The notes under the pieces were generated by a model, which searched no databases, had not been told where the DNA came from, and saw only the letters and a list, made by a program, of their open reading frames with translations. Both the position numbers and the translations under genes were made by a program. Positions 33,447 through 41,736 of a DNA stretch of 64,000 bases are shown piece after piece; position 1 is the stretch's first letter; each line of letters opens with the position of its first letter. The stretch covers positions 1-64,000 of the forward strand of contig JAAFJY010000015.1 in the NCBI GenBank assembly GCA_013299105.1, written 5' to 3'. The stretch comes from Chitinophagales bacterium (GTDB lineage Bacteria > Bacteroidota > Bacteroidia > Chitinophagales > Saprospiraceae).

Positions 33447-34471
33447 AGTGGAAACTGCCAGATTTTAAGGCATGGGAGCGCTGGTTTTGGGGCTGGACAT
33501 GCTGGGTTAAGTTGGAACGTTGGGCGAAGAAGAAATCCGCACCCGGTTTCTTTGGTGTGCCAATTTTCAATGTGTTTCGTTTTTTGATCAAGGAATTTCA
33601 GCAGTTTGACCTTTTTACCCGCGCCAATTCAATTTCATTCAGTTTTTTTCTTTCGCTTTTTCCTTCACTCATTGCCTTGTTTACCTTGGTGCCATTGATG
33701 AAGAGGACCTTTCTTTCGTATTTGCCGGAAGGTGAAAATTTTGACCAGTATTTGCAAAATGAGATCAAAAAAATAATGCCCGGCTCGGCGGGCGACAGTT
33801 TATTCACTTTCATCGAAGACATCACCAACAATCCGAGAATTGGCTTACTTTCAGTTGGTTTTTTGTCGGCGGTATATTTTGGTTCAAATGGCATTTTGTC
33901 GCTCATGCGGGCATTTGACAAAATCGACCAGGAAGTATTCATTCGTTGGGGTTTTTGGAAAAGGCGCTGGGTGGCGATCACCCTTACGTTTCGTTTGGGT
34001 TTGTTGCTGATTGCCTCGGTCATCCTGATTATTTTGGGTCAAACGGCCATTCAATACCTGGATTCTTTGGTGCATTTGAACTACTTGACGGGCTTGGCGC
34101 TCAATGCCATGCGTTGGATTATCATCATTGCCTTGTTCTACATGTCAATTGCCCTGATCTATCGAAATGGGGCTAGTACGCGACGAAAATTCCGTTTTTT
34201 CACGCCTGGGGCAGCGTTGGCCTCTATTTTGTGCCTCTTGTCTTCGGTCTTGTTCTCTTTGTACGTTGACATGTTCAATACCTACAACCGCTTGTACGGC
34301 TCTATTGGGGCGATCATCGTGATCATGTTGTGGATACAATTGAACATCATGTGCATCATCATTGGTTTTGAGCTCAATGCCAGCATTGCCATCAATTACC
34401 AGATGCAGCAGAAAATTATGGAACAAGAAAAGCAACTTGAACCGGAGGAGAACCGTTATTTTGGGGCTTGA
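33443..34471 (+). CDS. YihY/BrkB family inner-membrane protein
   Basis: A 342-aa integral membrane protein with about six spans. The first long segment SISFSFFLSLFPSLIALFTLVPL, the conserved SVGFLSAVYFGSNGILSLMRAFDKI, and the C-terminal YRNGASTRRKFRFFTPGAALAS followed by LYGSIGAIIVIMLWIQL are typical of YihY (UPF0761), once called ribonuclease BN. The function is unknown; it is not an RNase. It starts with GTG in a 4-base overlap with the thioesterase. The charged C-terminal tail is cytoplasmic. Confidence 0.88.
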   Translation: MKWKLPDFKAWERWFWGWTCWVKLERWAKKKSAPGFFGVPIFNVFRFLIKEFQQFDLFTRANSISFSFFLSLFPSLIALFTLVPLMKRTFLSYLPEGENFDQYLQNEIKKIMPGSAGDSLFTFIEDITNNPRIGLLSVGFLSAVYFGSNGILSLMRAFDKIDQEVFIRWGFWKRRWVAITLTFRLGLLLIASVILIILGQTAIQYLDSLVHLNYLTGLALNAMRWIIIIALFYMSIALIYRNGASTRRKFRFFTPGAALASILCLLSSVLFSLYVDMFNTYNRLYGSIGAIIVIMLWIQLNIMCIIIGFELNASIAINYQMQQKIMEQEKQLEPEENRYFGA

Positions 34472-34530
34472 GGCCACTGGAACACTTGTAAAATAGTATA
34501 GCTTCGCCCTGCTCCGCAGTGCTTTGAATA

Positions 34531-34588
34531 GGAACACGGATAAAACGGATGCAACGGATTTTCACAGATTTCCAGCATTACTTTGATC
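34531..34588 (+). repeat. Short dispersed repeat R6
   Basis: Reads GGAACACGGATAAAACGGAT and on through TTTTCACAGATTTCCAGCAT; nearly the same as R7 (41240-41296). Both ends (GGAACACGGAT and GATTTCCAGCAT) also occur in R1 at corresponding positions, so R6/R7 look like short forms of the R family. Confidence 0.75.
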
Positions 34589-34745
34589 TCAAACTATTGG
34601 CTCTGTGAAGTTTTTTGACCTGCTACGTGGCGCTTTGTTGAGAACACTGATTAGATGCTGTGAAAATGCCATTTCTTGGCCAAAATTTGCGGTTAAAACA
34701 GGCTTCACTTGCACAAAAGGGAGAAGTGCGCTGGGAGGTGCGCTG

Positions 34746-34901
34746 GTACAAGTCTCCAGACTTGTACCATTACTTACACGTCTCTGACGTTTGTCGAATT
34801 TCTAATAAAAATTTGACTATCAATTTGTTGTGTAGAAGTCGTCAAGCCTCCTTCATGCGTCAGAGACGCAAAAATAGCCGTACAAGTCTGGAGACTTGTA
34901 C
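34746..34901. repeat. Nested palindrome with perfect terminal hairpins
   Basis: Each end is a perfect hairpin with 10-bp stem GTACAAGTCT and a 2-nt loop (34746-34767 and 34880-34901), and the two ends are also complements of each other. Inside lie ACGTCTCTGACGT (34778-34790) and GCGTCAGAGACGC (34857-34869), likewise mutually complementary. The remaining gap 34472-35021 contains R6 and no coding sequence that I can support. Confidence 0.85.
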
Positions 34902-35021
34902 GAGCAGCGATAGCTTTAACATTCGTTTACACGGTTCGGTTTTTGTCGATAAGAACCTGCTGTTTTTTGTTTGCAAACTGTTGAAAAACAATGGATTTTA
35001 TCCAGAATACACGTTGATTTT

Positions 35022-36107
35022 ATGCGAAACATCCAGCAGTTTTTTACTTTCTTGGCTTTTGTTTTGGTGGCAAGTCTCGATTTGGTGGCCCAAAAATACA
35101 GCAACGAATTCCTTTCGATCGGTGTGGGGGCAAAAGCCCAAGCGTTGGGCAATGCCGTTGTTGCGGGAGTTGACGATGCAACAGCTGGTGTGTGGAATCC
35201 AGCGGGATTGGCTGCAATCGACAGCGAACAGGGCTTGCAAGTAGCTGCCATGCACGCCGAATGGTTTGCCGGGGTGGGGAAATTCGATTACTTGGGCATC
35301 GCCTTGCCCAGCTCAAATGAACGCCGCAGACTGGCCATTTCAGCCATCCGTTTTGGGGTGGATGAAATTCCGAATACCCTCACTTTGTACCAAAGCGATG
35401 GCACGGTCAATTTCGACAATTTGCGCGAGTTTTCATCTGCTGATTATGCCTTTATCCTCAGTTATGCCCAGCGCAGCAAACCCAAGCCCGGATTGCTGTA
35501 CTGGGGAGCCAACTTGAAAGTGATCCACCGCCGCATTGGCCCTTTTGCCAATTCCTGGGGTTTTGGCCTTGATGGCGGGCTGCAATACCGCAGGGGGAAA
35601 TTAAGCCTTGGGGTGATGGGGCGCGACCTCAGCAGCACCTTCAATGCCTGGACCTTCAACTTTACCGAAGAAGAAAAACAAACCCTGGAAATTACCAACA
35701 ACGAGATCCCTATCAATAGCCTGGAAATCACGCGCCCGCAACTGATTTTGGGCGGGGCTTACCGCTTTCAATTCAATAAAATCGGCCTGCGACCAGAGCT
35801 GGACCTGATCGTAAGCACCGATGGAAAACGCAATACCCTCCTTTCTGCCGAGCCCTTCAGTATGGATCCCGCTTTTGGCTTGGAAGCAGACTTGAACCAG
35901 ACCGTTTTCTTGCGCCTGGGGATGAATCAATTTCAGCGCGAGACCAATTTTGGCGGCAATTCGGTGTTGTCGCCCCGCCCTGGCATGGGGGTGGGATTGA
36001 AATTGGCTGCTTTTCAGTTGGATTACGCTTTCACGGATCTTGGGGCGCAGGAGAATACTTATTCGCATATTATTTCGGTGATGCTGAATTTTAAGCCGAA
36101 GAAGTGA
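35022..36107 (+). CDS. PorV/PorQ-family outer-membrane protein
   Basis: A 361-aa protein with a signal peptide (MRNIQQFFTFLAFVLVASLDLVAQ). It opens with YSNEFLSIGVGAKAQALGNAVVAGVDDATAGVWNPAGLA, the hallmark of the PorV/PorQ family of FadL-like barrels used by the type IX secretion system. The rest alternates as beta strands to a C-terminal strand ending SHIISVMLNFKPKK. PorV shuttles cargo in T9SS; PorQ is part of the attachment complex; which this is cannot be told, and paralogues outside T9SS exist. ATG 35022 places the signal peptide at the start. Confidence 0.8.
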   Translation: MRNIQQFFTFLAFVLVASLDLVAQKYSNEFLSIGVGAKAQALGNAVVAGVDDATAGVWNPAGLAAIDSEQGLQVAAMHAEWFAGVGKFDYLGIALPSSNERRRLAISAIRFGVDEIPNTLTLYQSDGTVNFDNLREFSSADYAFILSYAQRSKPKPGLLYWGANLKVIHRRIGPFANSWGFGLDGGLQYRRGKLSLGVMGRDLSSTFNAWTFNFTEEEKQTLEITNNEIPINSLEITRPQLILGGAYRFQFNKIGLRPELDLIVSTDGKRNTLLSAEPFSMDPAFGLEADLNQTVFLRLGMNQFQRETNFGGNSVLSPRPGMGVGLKLAAFQLDYAFTDLGAQENTYSHIISVMLNFKPKK

Positions 36108-36235
36108 AGGGGGAATTCCAGAATTGACAGAATTACAAAAAAGTTCTTGAGTGTGATATTGACTGCTATGGGATCTTATAAATTTAGATCATTTTTGAGA
36201 GTTTTTTGGTTCATGTTTCACCATTGACAAATATT

Positions 36236-36847
36236 ATGAGTACTGGTTTTCAAATACTTAAACCCAGGGTTGATCCAAGAGATTTGGATTTAGCAAAGTT
36301 TATGAAAGAGAATGAAAACATTTTCTTTCCTCAAGACTTCATAGAATTTGTCAATTCTTTTGAATTAGGTCATGATGAATATTACATAAGCCATTTTTAC
36401 CTTGAAAAGGTTTGGAGTACTAAGCATGATTTTATGTTTTCACTTTGCGACATTGAAAGGCACTTAACTCCAAACAATAAGATTGAAAAGGTTGTGATTG
36501 ACTATTTCTTTACAACTGAATATATGCTTGACCGTTGGAAAGACTCAATACAGAACGAACAATTGTTTTTTGATAAATCACTACTTCCTTTTGGAATATT
36601 ATTCGAGCCAACTCATACTAGATTGTTTGTTGGAGTAGGAGAGGAAAACAGCGGCGAAATCTGGATTGATTTGAATCAAGAAGATCGATATAAACATGGT
36701 GATGATTCACTCTTTGTAGCTTCTGATATTAAAAATTTTATCGCTGAATGTAAACAAGTTTTTAAAGATGGAATATTTCAGGAATATCCGACACATCTTC
36801 TTTACAAAAACTGGGGAGAAGACTTCTGGAGAATCCGAGAAGAATAA
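36236..36847 (+). CDS. SUKH/SMI1-KNR4-like protein
   Basis: A 203-aa protein, probably of the SUKH superfamily: FPQDFIEFVNSFELG near residue 35 fits the (P-x-x-Y/F-x-x-F-L) start of that fold, and LLPFGILFEPTHTRLFVGVG, EIWIDLNQED and LFVASDIKNFI match its later strands and helix. Many SUKH proteins are immunity proteins to polymorphic toxins, but no toxin gene is adjacent. The gene is noticeably more AT-rich than its neighbours and stands alone next to a palindromic repeat, which suggests transfer. The start is the ATG giving MSTGFQIL. Confidence 0.55.
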   Translation: MSTGFQILKPRVDPRDLDLAKFMKENENIFFPQDFIEFVNSFELGHDEYYISHFYLEKVWSTKHDFMFSLCDIERHLTPNNKIEKVVIDYFFTTEYMLDRWKDSIQNEQLFFDKSLLPFGILFEPTHTRLFVGVGEENSGEIWIDLNQEDRYKHGDDSLFVASDIKNFIAECKQVFKDGIFQEYPTHLLYKNWGEDFWRIREE

Positions 36848-36972
36848 CTGATTCTTTGGTAAAATGAGGAAAGTAAGTATGCCTTATGACAAGCTGGGAA
36901 ATAGTCTGCCGAGTCTGTATTTTGAAATCTAGTTCACTGGTCACGTTGTCATCATGAGTCATTTTTAACATT

Positions 36973-37265
36973 CATTGATGCAACTGCTGGATAGATGCAA
37001 GATGTGAACAGAAGGGTGTTCTCTTGCCCCCGACTGAAGATCGGGGGTTTCACGATGCAGGATGTTTTGATGGCTCCATTTTTAAAATTTGGTGAGATGG
37101 GAAGCAAAATTCAAATCATGGCAAGGTGAAAAAAGGCAATTCAATCGACTGAATATCAACTAAATGCAAAAATTACATCTAGCATCGTGTAACCCTGGAC
37201 TTCAGTCCGGGGATAAAGGGCTTCCCCCCAATTTCATCCTGCATCTATCCGGCAGCTGCATCAAT
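36973..37265. repeat. Long imperfect palindrome (about 290 bp)
   Basis: The left arm begins TTGATGCAACTGCTGGATAG and the right arm ends with the matching complement (CTATCCGGCAGCTGCATCAA). Each arm also holds a small hairpin: CCCCCGA-N7-TCGGGGG at about 37026 and CCTGGACT/AGTCCGGG at about 37193. Coding sequence is not apparent in the gap 36848-37534 apart from this element and the terminator. Confidence 0.8.
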
Positions 37266-37360
37266 TGAAGACTTGCGGTCTACACGAGATTGGGTCAATA
37301 GCATTATCAAATGGACGAGCGTTGAGAAATTTTTGCCTTCCACTCTATTTGACAAACAAC

Positions 37361-37405
37361 CAAAAAATAAGGCCCGAAACCATCACAGCTCCGGGCCTTA
37401 TTTCA
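37361..37405 (-). terminator. Terminator after glgP
   Basis: AAATAAGGCCCG (37365-37376) pairs with CGGGCCTTATTT (37392-37403); the minus strand then reads T-rich. It lies 130 nt after the glgP stop. Confidence 0.75.
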
Positions 37406-37534
37406 TCTATTCACTTATGCTTTTGGCAAAAAAACTGAAAGGTATTTGTTTGAAAACCATAGACTTGAATACCTACGAATTGCTAATTTGAAACACTCTC
37501 TTCAACCTTTCAACCCTTCAGCTTTTCAATCAAA

Positions 37535-39151
37535 TTACGCCTTGTACAAAAGCTCATAATACTGCTCCAGCATTCGCTTCACCGCAAACTCTTCTTTGGT
37601 GCTCAAAATACTGGCCTTCATCATGGCCACCCATTTTTGGCGGTCTTTGTAAAAAGTGGGGATGACTTCTTTGGTCAAGACCTTGTACAGCGCCTTGGCG
37701 TCGTGGGCGTCGTGCTTGGCTTCGTCTTTGGGGTTTTCGTAAGCATCGCCAAACTGCCAGCCGTTTACGCCGTGGTCACAGGCTTCGGGCCACCAACCGT
37801 CGAGGATGGAGACGTTCAAAACGCCGTTCATGGCGGCTTTCATGCCGGATGTACCGCTGGCTTCGAGCGGGCGGCGGGGGTTGTTGAGCCAAATATCCGA
37901 GCCACGGGTCAGCATGCGCCCGATGGTCATGTCGTAATTTTGCAAGTAAACCACCGCCTTGGGGTATTGGCGCGACATGGCTACCAGGTTGGCCACAATG
38001 CCTTTACCTGTATCGTCGAGCGGGTGGGCTTTGCCGGAGAAAACGATCTGCACTTTTTGTTCTTTCAGCAGCGGCTCAATGATGGCAGGGTCGCTGAAGA
38101 TCAAATCAGAACGTTTGTAAGGTGCTGCACGGCGCGAAAAGCCAATGATCATCTTGTTCTCATCCAAGCGCACGCCATTTTTAGCCTCGATGAAATCGAT
38201 CAGGCTGCGCTTGTTTTGCAGGTGGATGGCTTCGAGGTCACCTTCTTTTTCGGCGGCTTCGATCATGGCGGGGTCCACCCAGGTTGGCAAGTGAATGGCA
38301 TTGGTGATGGCCACAATTTCTGAACGGCGGTCAATGTGTTTCCACATTTTATTGGAAGTTTCGCCGTGCAACTGGGCCACTGCGTTCGATTTTTTGGACA
38401 AACGCAAAGCACCTACCGTCATGTTGAAAGGATCGCCGCCGCCCAGGTATTCCAATTGCTCGCGGCTCAGGTTGAGGTGGGCACCCATGTACATGATCTT
38501 GTCGATGGGGTGCGATTCGTTGCCCTGGATGATGGGGGTGTGGGTGGTGAAAACCACCTCTTTTTTCACCGCTTCCACTGCTGCTTCAAAGCTCAGAGGC
38601 TTTTTGCCTTCCATTTTTTCGCGCAGCAATTCAAAACCCGCAAAAAGGGCATGGCCTTCGTTGAAGTGGTAAATGTCGACTTTGTGGCCCAATTTGCGCA
38701 GCGCACGCACTCCACCGATGCCCAAGACAATCTCTTGCGCAATCCGCTCTTCACCAAACCAGCCGTACAATTGCCCGGTGATCCAGGTGTCGTTGTTGCC
38801 TGGAATGTCGGTATCGAGCAGGTACAGGTCTGCGTTGCCAAAGGCGTCGAGTTTCCATACCTTGCACTTCACCTCCACGTTGCGGATCGTCACCGACACG
38901 GTTACGCCCGTGTCTTTCATGAAGTCGTATTGGTAATTGTGGAAGGTATCGTAAGCTTTGCCAAATTGGTCGATGCGCTGGTCGGTGTAGCCTTGTTTCC
39001 ACTTGATGCCAATGCCTACGATGGGGAATCCGTGGTCTTTGGCGCCTTTGAGGTAGTCGCCAGCCAAAATGCCCAAGCCACCGGCATAGGCTTTGAATGA
39101 TTGGTCTAGGGCGTATTCCATGCAGAAATACGCAACTGATGGGTTAGACAT
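37535..39151 (-). CDS. glgP: Alpha-glucan phosphorylase (GT35)
   Basis: Releases glucose-1-phosphate from glycogen or maltodextrin with pyridoxal phosphate. At 538 aa it is the short alpha-glucan-phosphorylase form found in many bacteria. It shows VAYFCMEYALDQSFKAYAGGLGILAGDYLKGA at the N-terminus, VDIYHFNEGHALFAG, VVFTTHTPI, and the PLP-lysine region EASGTSGMKAAMNGVLNVSILDGWW. No other glycogen genes are nearby. The family members of this length often act on linear dextrins. Confidence 0.93.
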   Translation of the reverse strand: MSNPSVAYFCMEYALDQSFKAYAGGLGILAGDYLKGAKDHGFPIVGIGIKWKQGYTDQRIDQFGKAYDTFHNYQYDFMKDTGVTVSVTIRNVEVKCKVWKLDAFGNADLYLLDTDIPGNNDTWITGQLYGWFGEERIAQEIVLGIGGVRALRKLGHKVDIYHFNEGHALFAGFELLREKMEGKKPLSFEAAVEAVKKEVVFTTHTPIIQGNESHPIDKIMYMGAHLNLSREQLEYLGGGDPFNMTVGALRLSKKSNAVAQLHGETSNKMWKHIDRRSEIVAITNAIHLPTWVDPAMIEAAEKEGDLEAIHLQNKRSLIDFIEAKNGVRLDENKMIIGFSRRAAPYKRSDLIFSDPAIIEPLLKEQKVQIVFSGKAHPLDDTGKGIVANLVAMSRQYPKAVVYLQNYDMTIGRMLTRGSDIWLNNPRRPLEASGTSGMKAAMNGVLNVSILDGWWPEACDHGVNGWQFGDAYENPKDEAKHDAHDAKALYKVLTKEVIPTFYKDRQKWVAMMKASILSTKEEFAVKRMLEQYYELLYKA

Positions 39152-39322
39152 GATGGTTTTGGTTTTTGTGCTAATACCAACTTGAATCCTGGATGAAAAT
39201 CCTTGTTTTTAATGAATTGTAATAGTGTGAAAGCTAAAGTTTGTAAGTTTAATATCGAAAAAATCCAAACCGTACAAACCAATGCTTAAACAAACTCAAA
39301 TCTTCCAAGCGAGCCCTTACTT

Positions 39323-39381
39323 CGTAGTCGTAAGTCGTCACTCGTAAGTCAAAAAAACAAGCTTCACAACCCAGCACTCAG
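39323..39381. repeat. Short repeat S2 (CGTAAGTC units)
   Basis: Contains TCGTAAGTCGTCACTCGTAA and a tail TTCACAACCCAGCACTCAGG, both matching S1 (15596-15655). As at S1, it lies directly 3' of a minus-strand gene. Confidence 0.7.
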
Positions 39382-39383
39382 GT

Positions 39384-41159
39384 TTAAAAGTCAAATCTAA
39401 GTTTCCCAAGGTTCACCCGGAGGCCAAAACTGACAAACTGACTTTGTTGGTCCCTTTGGTCCTCTACGCTATCCTTGCGGCGGTAAAAATAATTAAGATC
39501 GGCGAAAACATTGTGTGCCAGGCGATAGTTAAGGTCAATTCCTAGCAAAGTTGTGGTTGCGGCGACTCCTTGGCCCGTAAAATTGCCATCTGATTGAAAG
39601 AAAGTGCGGTTGGGGCTGAGTAAATTGGCACCCCAGTTTTGTCCAGCCACATCGTCTCCCAAATTGGCTTGGATCAGGCGAAAATCCATGGTCAGGCGCT
39701 TGAGCGGCTGGTAGCGGGCCAAGAAAATCCACTCGCTGAAGTTGGCCCCCATCGGGTGCGCAAGTGGCTGAAAAACATTGGTGTAGGACGTGATGCTGTC
39801 GAAATGGGCATAGGTGAATGGCCGTACCCGGTTGTATTCTACTTGCAAGTCGAGGTGGTCTACGCCCAAGGCATCCACGTATTTCAAACCAGCCTGAATG
39901 GCATATTTGTTGGCCCAGTTGCCAGTGTTGTTGCTGAAAAGTTGGTTGAAAATGAACTCGTCGATAAACATTTGCCCATACGCCTGAAAATGCTTTAAAA
40001 AATTCCATTTGGAGTCAAAACCCAGCTGCACATTGTCAGGACTTCCCAAGCCCAGTTCAACCGTGCGGTACAGGATCACGGGGTTGAGGTACTGTAATTC
40101 AAAATGATCGGGGCGAGAAAAAATGACAGATTCAAAAAGGCCAATGTTCAAATTTGGCGTGAGGTTGATGCTCAAGGTATGGGCAGCCATGTATTTTTTG
40201 CGCTCAATCACGTTGTCTGGCGTCTGATTGGGCGAAGTAGCGGTCAGTTCTGCGAAGATGTTCTGGAAGTGAAATTTCCAGATTTCCCAATTGGTTTTGA
40301 GGAAAAAGTAGTTGGCAGCATAATCCGAGAGCAAAATGGAGCGGTAACCATTGCCGATTTTGTTGCGGCCATAGCCCAGTTGCATGCCCACATGGGGCGT
40401 TACATTGAAGCCTAGGTAGCCGTCGCTCATCATGAAATCGCGGCCATTGGTGTTGTTCAGGAAATTGCTGCGCCAAGGTTTGGCATTGCTCGCACCGGGG
40501 ATGGCCAGGTATTGGTTGTACCAGTCTTGCATGTAACCCAGGGGTTGAACCTGGTTTTCCAGGACGTTCACATACACAAAGATCCGGTCATCAACCCCAG
40601 CCCTCAATTCAACCCCGCGTTGGTATTGAAAATAAGGATTGGTATCATAGCGGTCATTGCCGTATTGGATGTTGAGCAAGGGATTGACCCGCAGGTGAAA
40701 CGCAGGGGTGTTGACCTCCAGCATGTTGGCTGGGCTGGGGTAGAGCCACTTTAGCAATTGGTGTTTGCTGCGGATGTAGTGCTCATTTTCGATTGCGGCC
40801 TGGATCATGGTCAGGGAAGTATCGCAATTGGGGTGGCTTTTGGGCCCTGTCAAGCGACTTGGGACATCGGCTTGGCCCAGCCATTCGTTGTTGTCGAGAA
40901 AAAGGTAGCGCAGGTCTTCGCGGTCCTTGTCGCTCCATTTTATTTGTAGGGTATCCAATTGCTCGGCAAAACGAATCACCTTGCCCCTTTGGTAATATTT
41001 GATGGAACTGTGGTAAGGTGCTTCAAGGCCCGACTTGATTTCCAGTCGATCCAAGATGTCGTAAGCGTAATTGCCACGCGGGATGGGGCTGCCCTGGGCG
41101 AAAAGCAAAGTGGGTAGGACCCAGCAAAAAGCCAGGCAAAATGATACTGCTGTTTTCAT
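39384..41159 (-). CDS. Wzi-like outer-membrane beta-barrel protein
   Basis: A 591-aa protein with a signal peptide (MKTAVSFCLAFCWVLPTLLFAQ). The first 140 residues are helical and charged, as in the periplasmic cap of Wzi-like proteins; the rest alternates as barrel strands. Recognisable blocks are FMMSDGYLGFNVTPHVGMQLGYGRNKIGNGYRSILLSDYAANYFFLKTNW-like sequence from about 265 on and a C-terminal strand ending LRVNLGKLRFDF. The family binds capsular or surface polysaccharide in Wzi; related Bacteroidota proteins take part in gliding. Function here is inferred only from that family. Confidence 0.6.
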   Translation of the reverse strand: MKTAVSFCLAFCWVLPTLLFAQGSPIPRGNYAYDILDRLEIKSGLEAPYHSSIKYYQRGKVIRFAEQLDTLQIKWSDKDREDLRYLFLDNNEWLGQADVPSRLTGPKSHPNCDTSLTMIQAAIENEHYIRSKHQLLKWLYPSPANMLEVNTPAFHLRVNPLLNIQYGNDRYDTNPYFQYQRGVELRAGVDDRIFVYVNVLENQVQPLGYMQDWYNQYLAIPGASNAKPWRSNFLNNTNGRDFMMSDGYLGFNVTPHVGMQLGYGRNKIGNGYRSILLSDYAANYFFLKTNWEIWKFHFQNIFAELTATSPNQTPDNVIERKKYMAAHTLSINLTPNLNIGLFESVIFSRPDHFELQYLNPVILYRTVELGLGSPDNVQLGFDSKWNFLKHFQAYGQMFIDEFIFNQLFSNNTGNWANKYAIQAGLKYVDALGVDHLDLQVEYNRVRPFTYAHFDSITSYTNVFQPLAHPMGANFSEWIFLARYQPLKRLTMDFRLIQANLGDDVAGQNWGANLLSPNRTFFQSDGNFTGQGVAATTTLLGIDLNYRLAHNVFADLNYFYRRKDSVEDQRDQQSQFVSFGLRVNLGKLRFDF

Positions 41160-41239
41160 CGGTTTTTCGTGTTAAGGCCACTGATAAAATAATGTAAACA
41201 AGTTGACTAAGCCTTTAGCCGCTTTGCGGCTTCAAGTTG

Positions 41240-41296
41240 GGAACACGGATGTAACAGATAAAACTGATTTTCACGGATTTCCAGCATGACGTTGCC
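41240..41296 (+). repeat. Short dispersed repeat R7
   Basis: Reads GGAACACGGATGTAACAGAT through TTTTCACGGATTTCCAGCAT and GACGTTG; nearly identical to R6 and sharing both ends with R1. Confidence 0.75.
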
Positions 41297-41456
41297 TGCC
41301 AAAGCAGCTTTAAACGATGGTCAAAAGCGTTTACTTTATTTTTCGCAATCCCTTATTTTCTATTACTATCCAGTTGGTTCCAATTTTGGCCCCAAAAGTT
41401 CACTTTTCTGCCAATCAAGCCTACTTTTTGTCCAAAACGATTCGGCTGGATAGTTA

Positions 41457-41727
41457 GTAACGGGTCAAAAATAAACCTTTCCAGTTTTAAGACACATGCA
41501 TGTCAACGTAACGGTCAACGTCATGCTGGAAATCCGCAAGAACGGGTGTGGAGTGTGTGTGTGGGCTTCGAGCAGAATCTATCGACTCAGCAATTGGAAA
41601 TGGGGTTTATGCACACTCACACCCAAACAAACACACCCAAACACAATTTCATCCGCGTGCTAAAAACCGCCTCGCGCAGCGAGGCAACGCAGTTGCGATT
41701 TGGAAGGGTTTATTCGTGGCTTGCCAC
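41457..41727 (-). repeat. Dispersed repeat R2 (about 270 bp)
   Basis: Inverted near-copy of R1. It starts GTAACGGGTCAAAAATAAAC, runs through GTCAACGTCATGCTGGAAAT, the GT/AC-rich centre and GCGCAGCGAGGCAACGCAG, and ends ATTCGTGGCTTGCCAC. Together with R7 it fills the gap 41160-41736. Confidence 0.85.
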
Positions 41728-41736
41728 TTTCGTCTC

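Noticed and set aside
34971-35021. Upstream extension of the PorV/PorQ-like gene
   Set aside because: It would bury the signal peptide after 17 extra residues.
37273-37491. 72-codon plus-strand frame between the palindrome and glgP
   Set aside because: It crosses the terminator hairpin of glgP and shows no protein-like features.
37637-39100. Long plus-strand open frames opposite glgP
   Set aside because: The minus-strand phosphorylase has all family motifs; the plus-strand frames have none.
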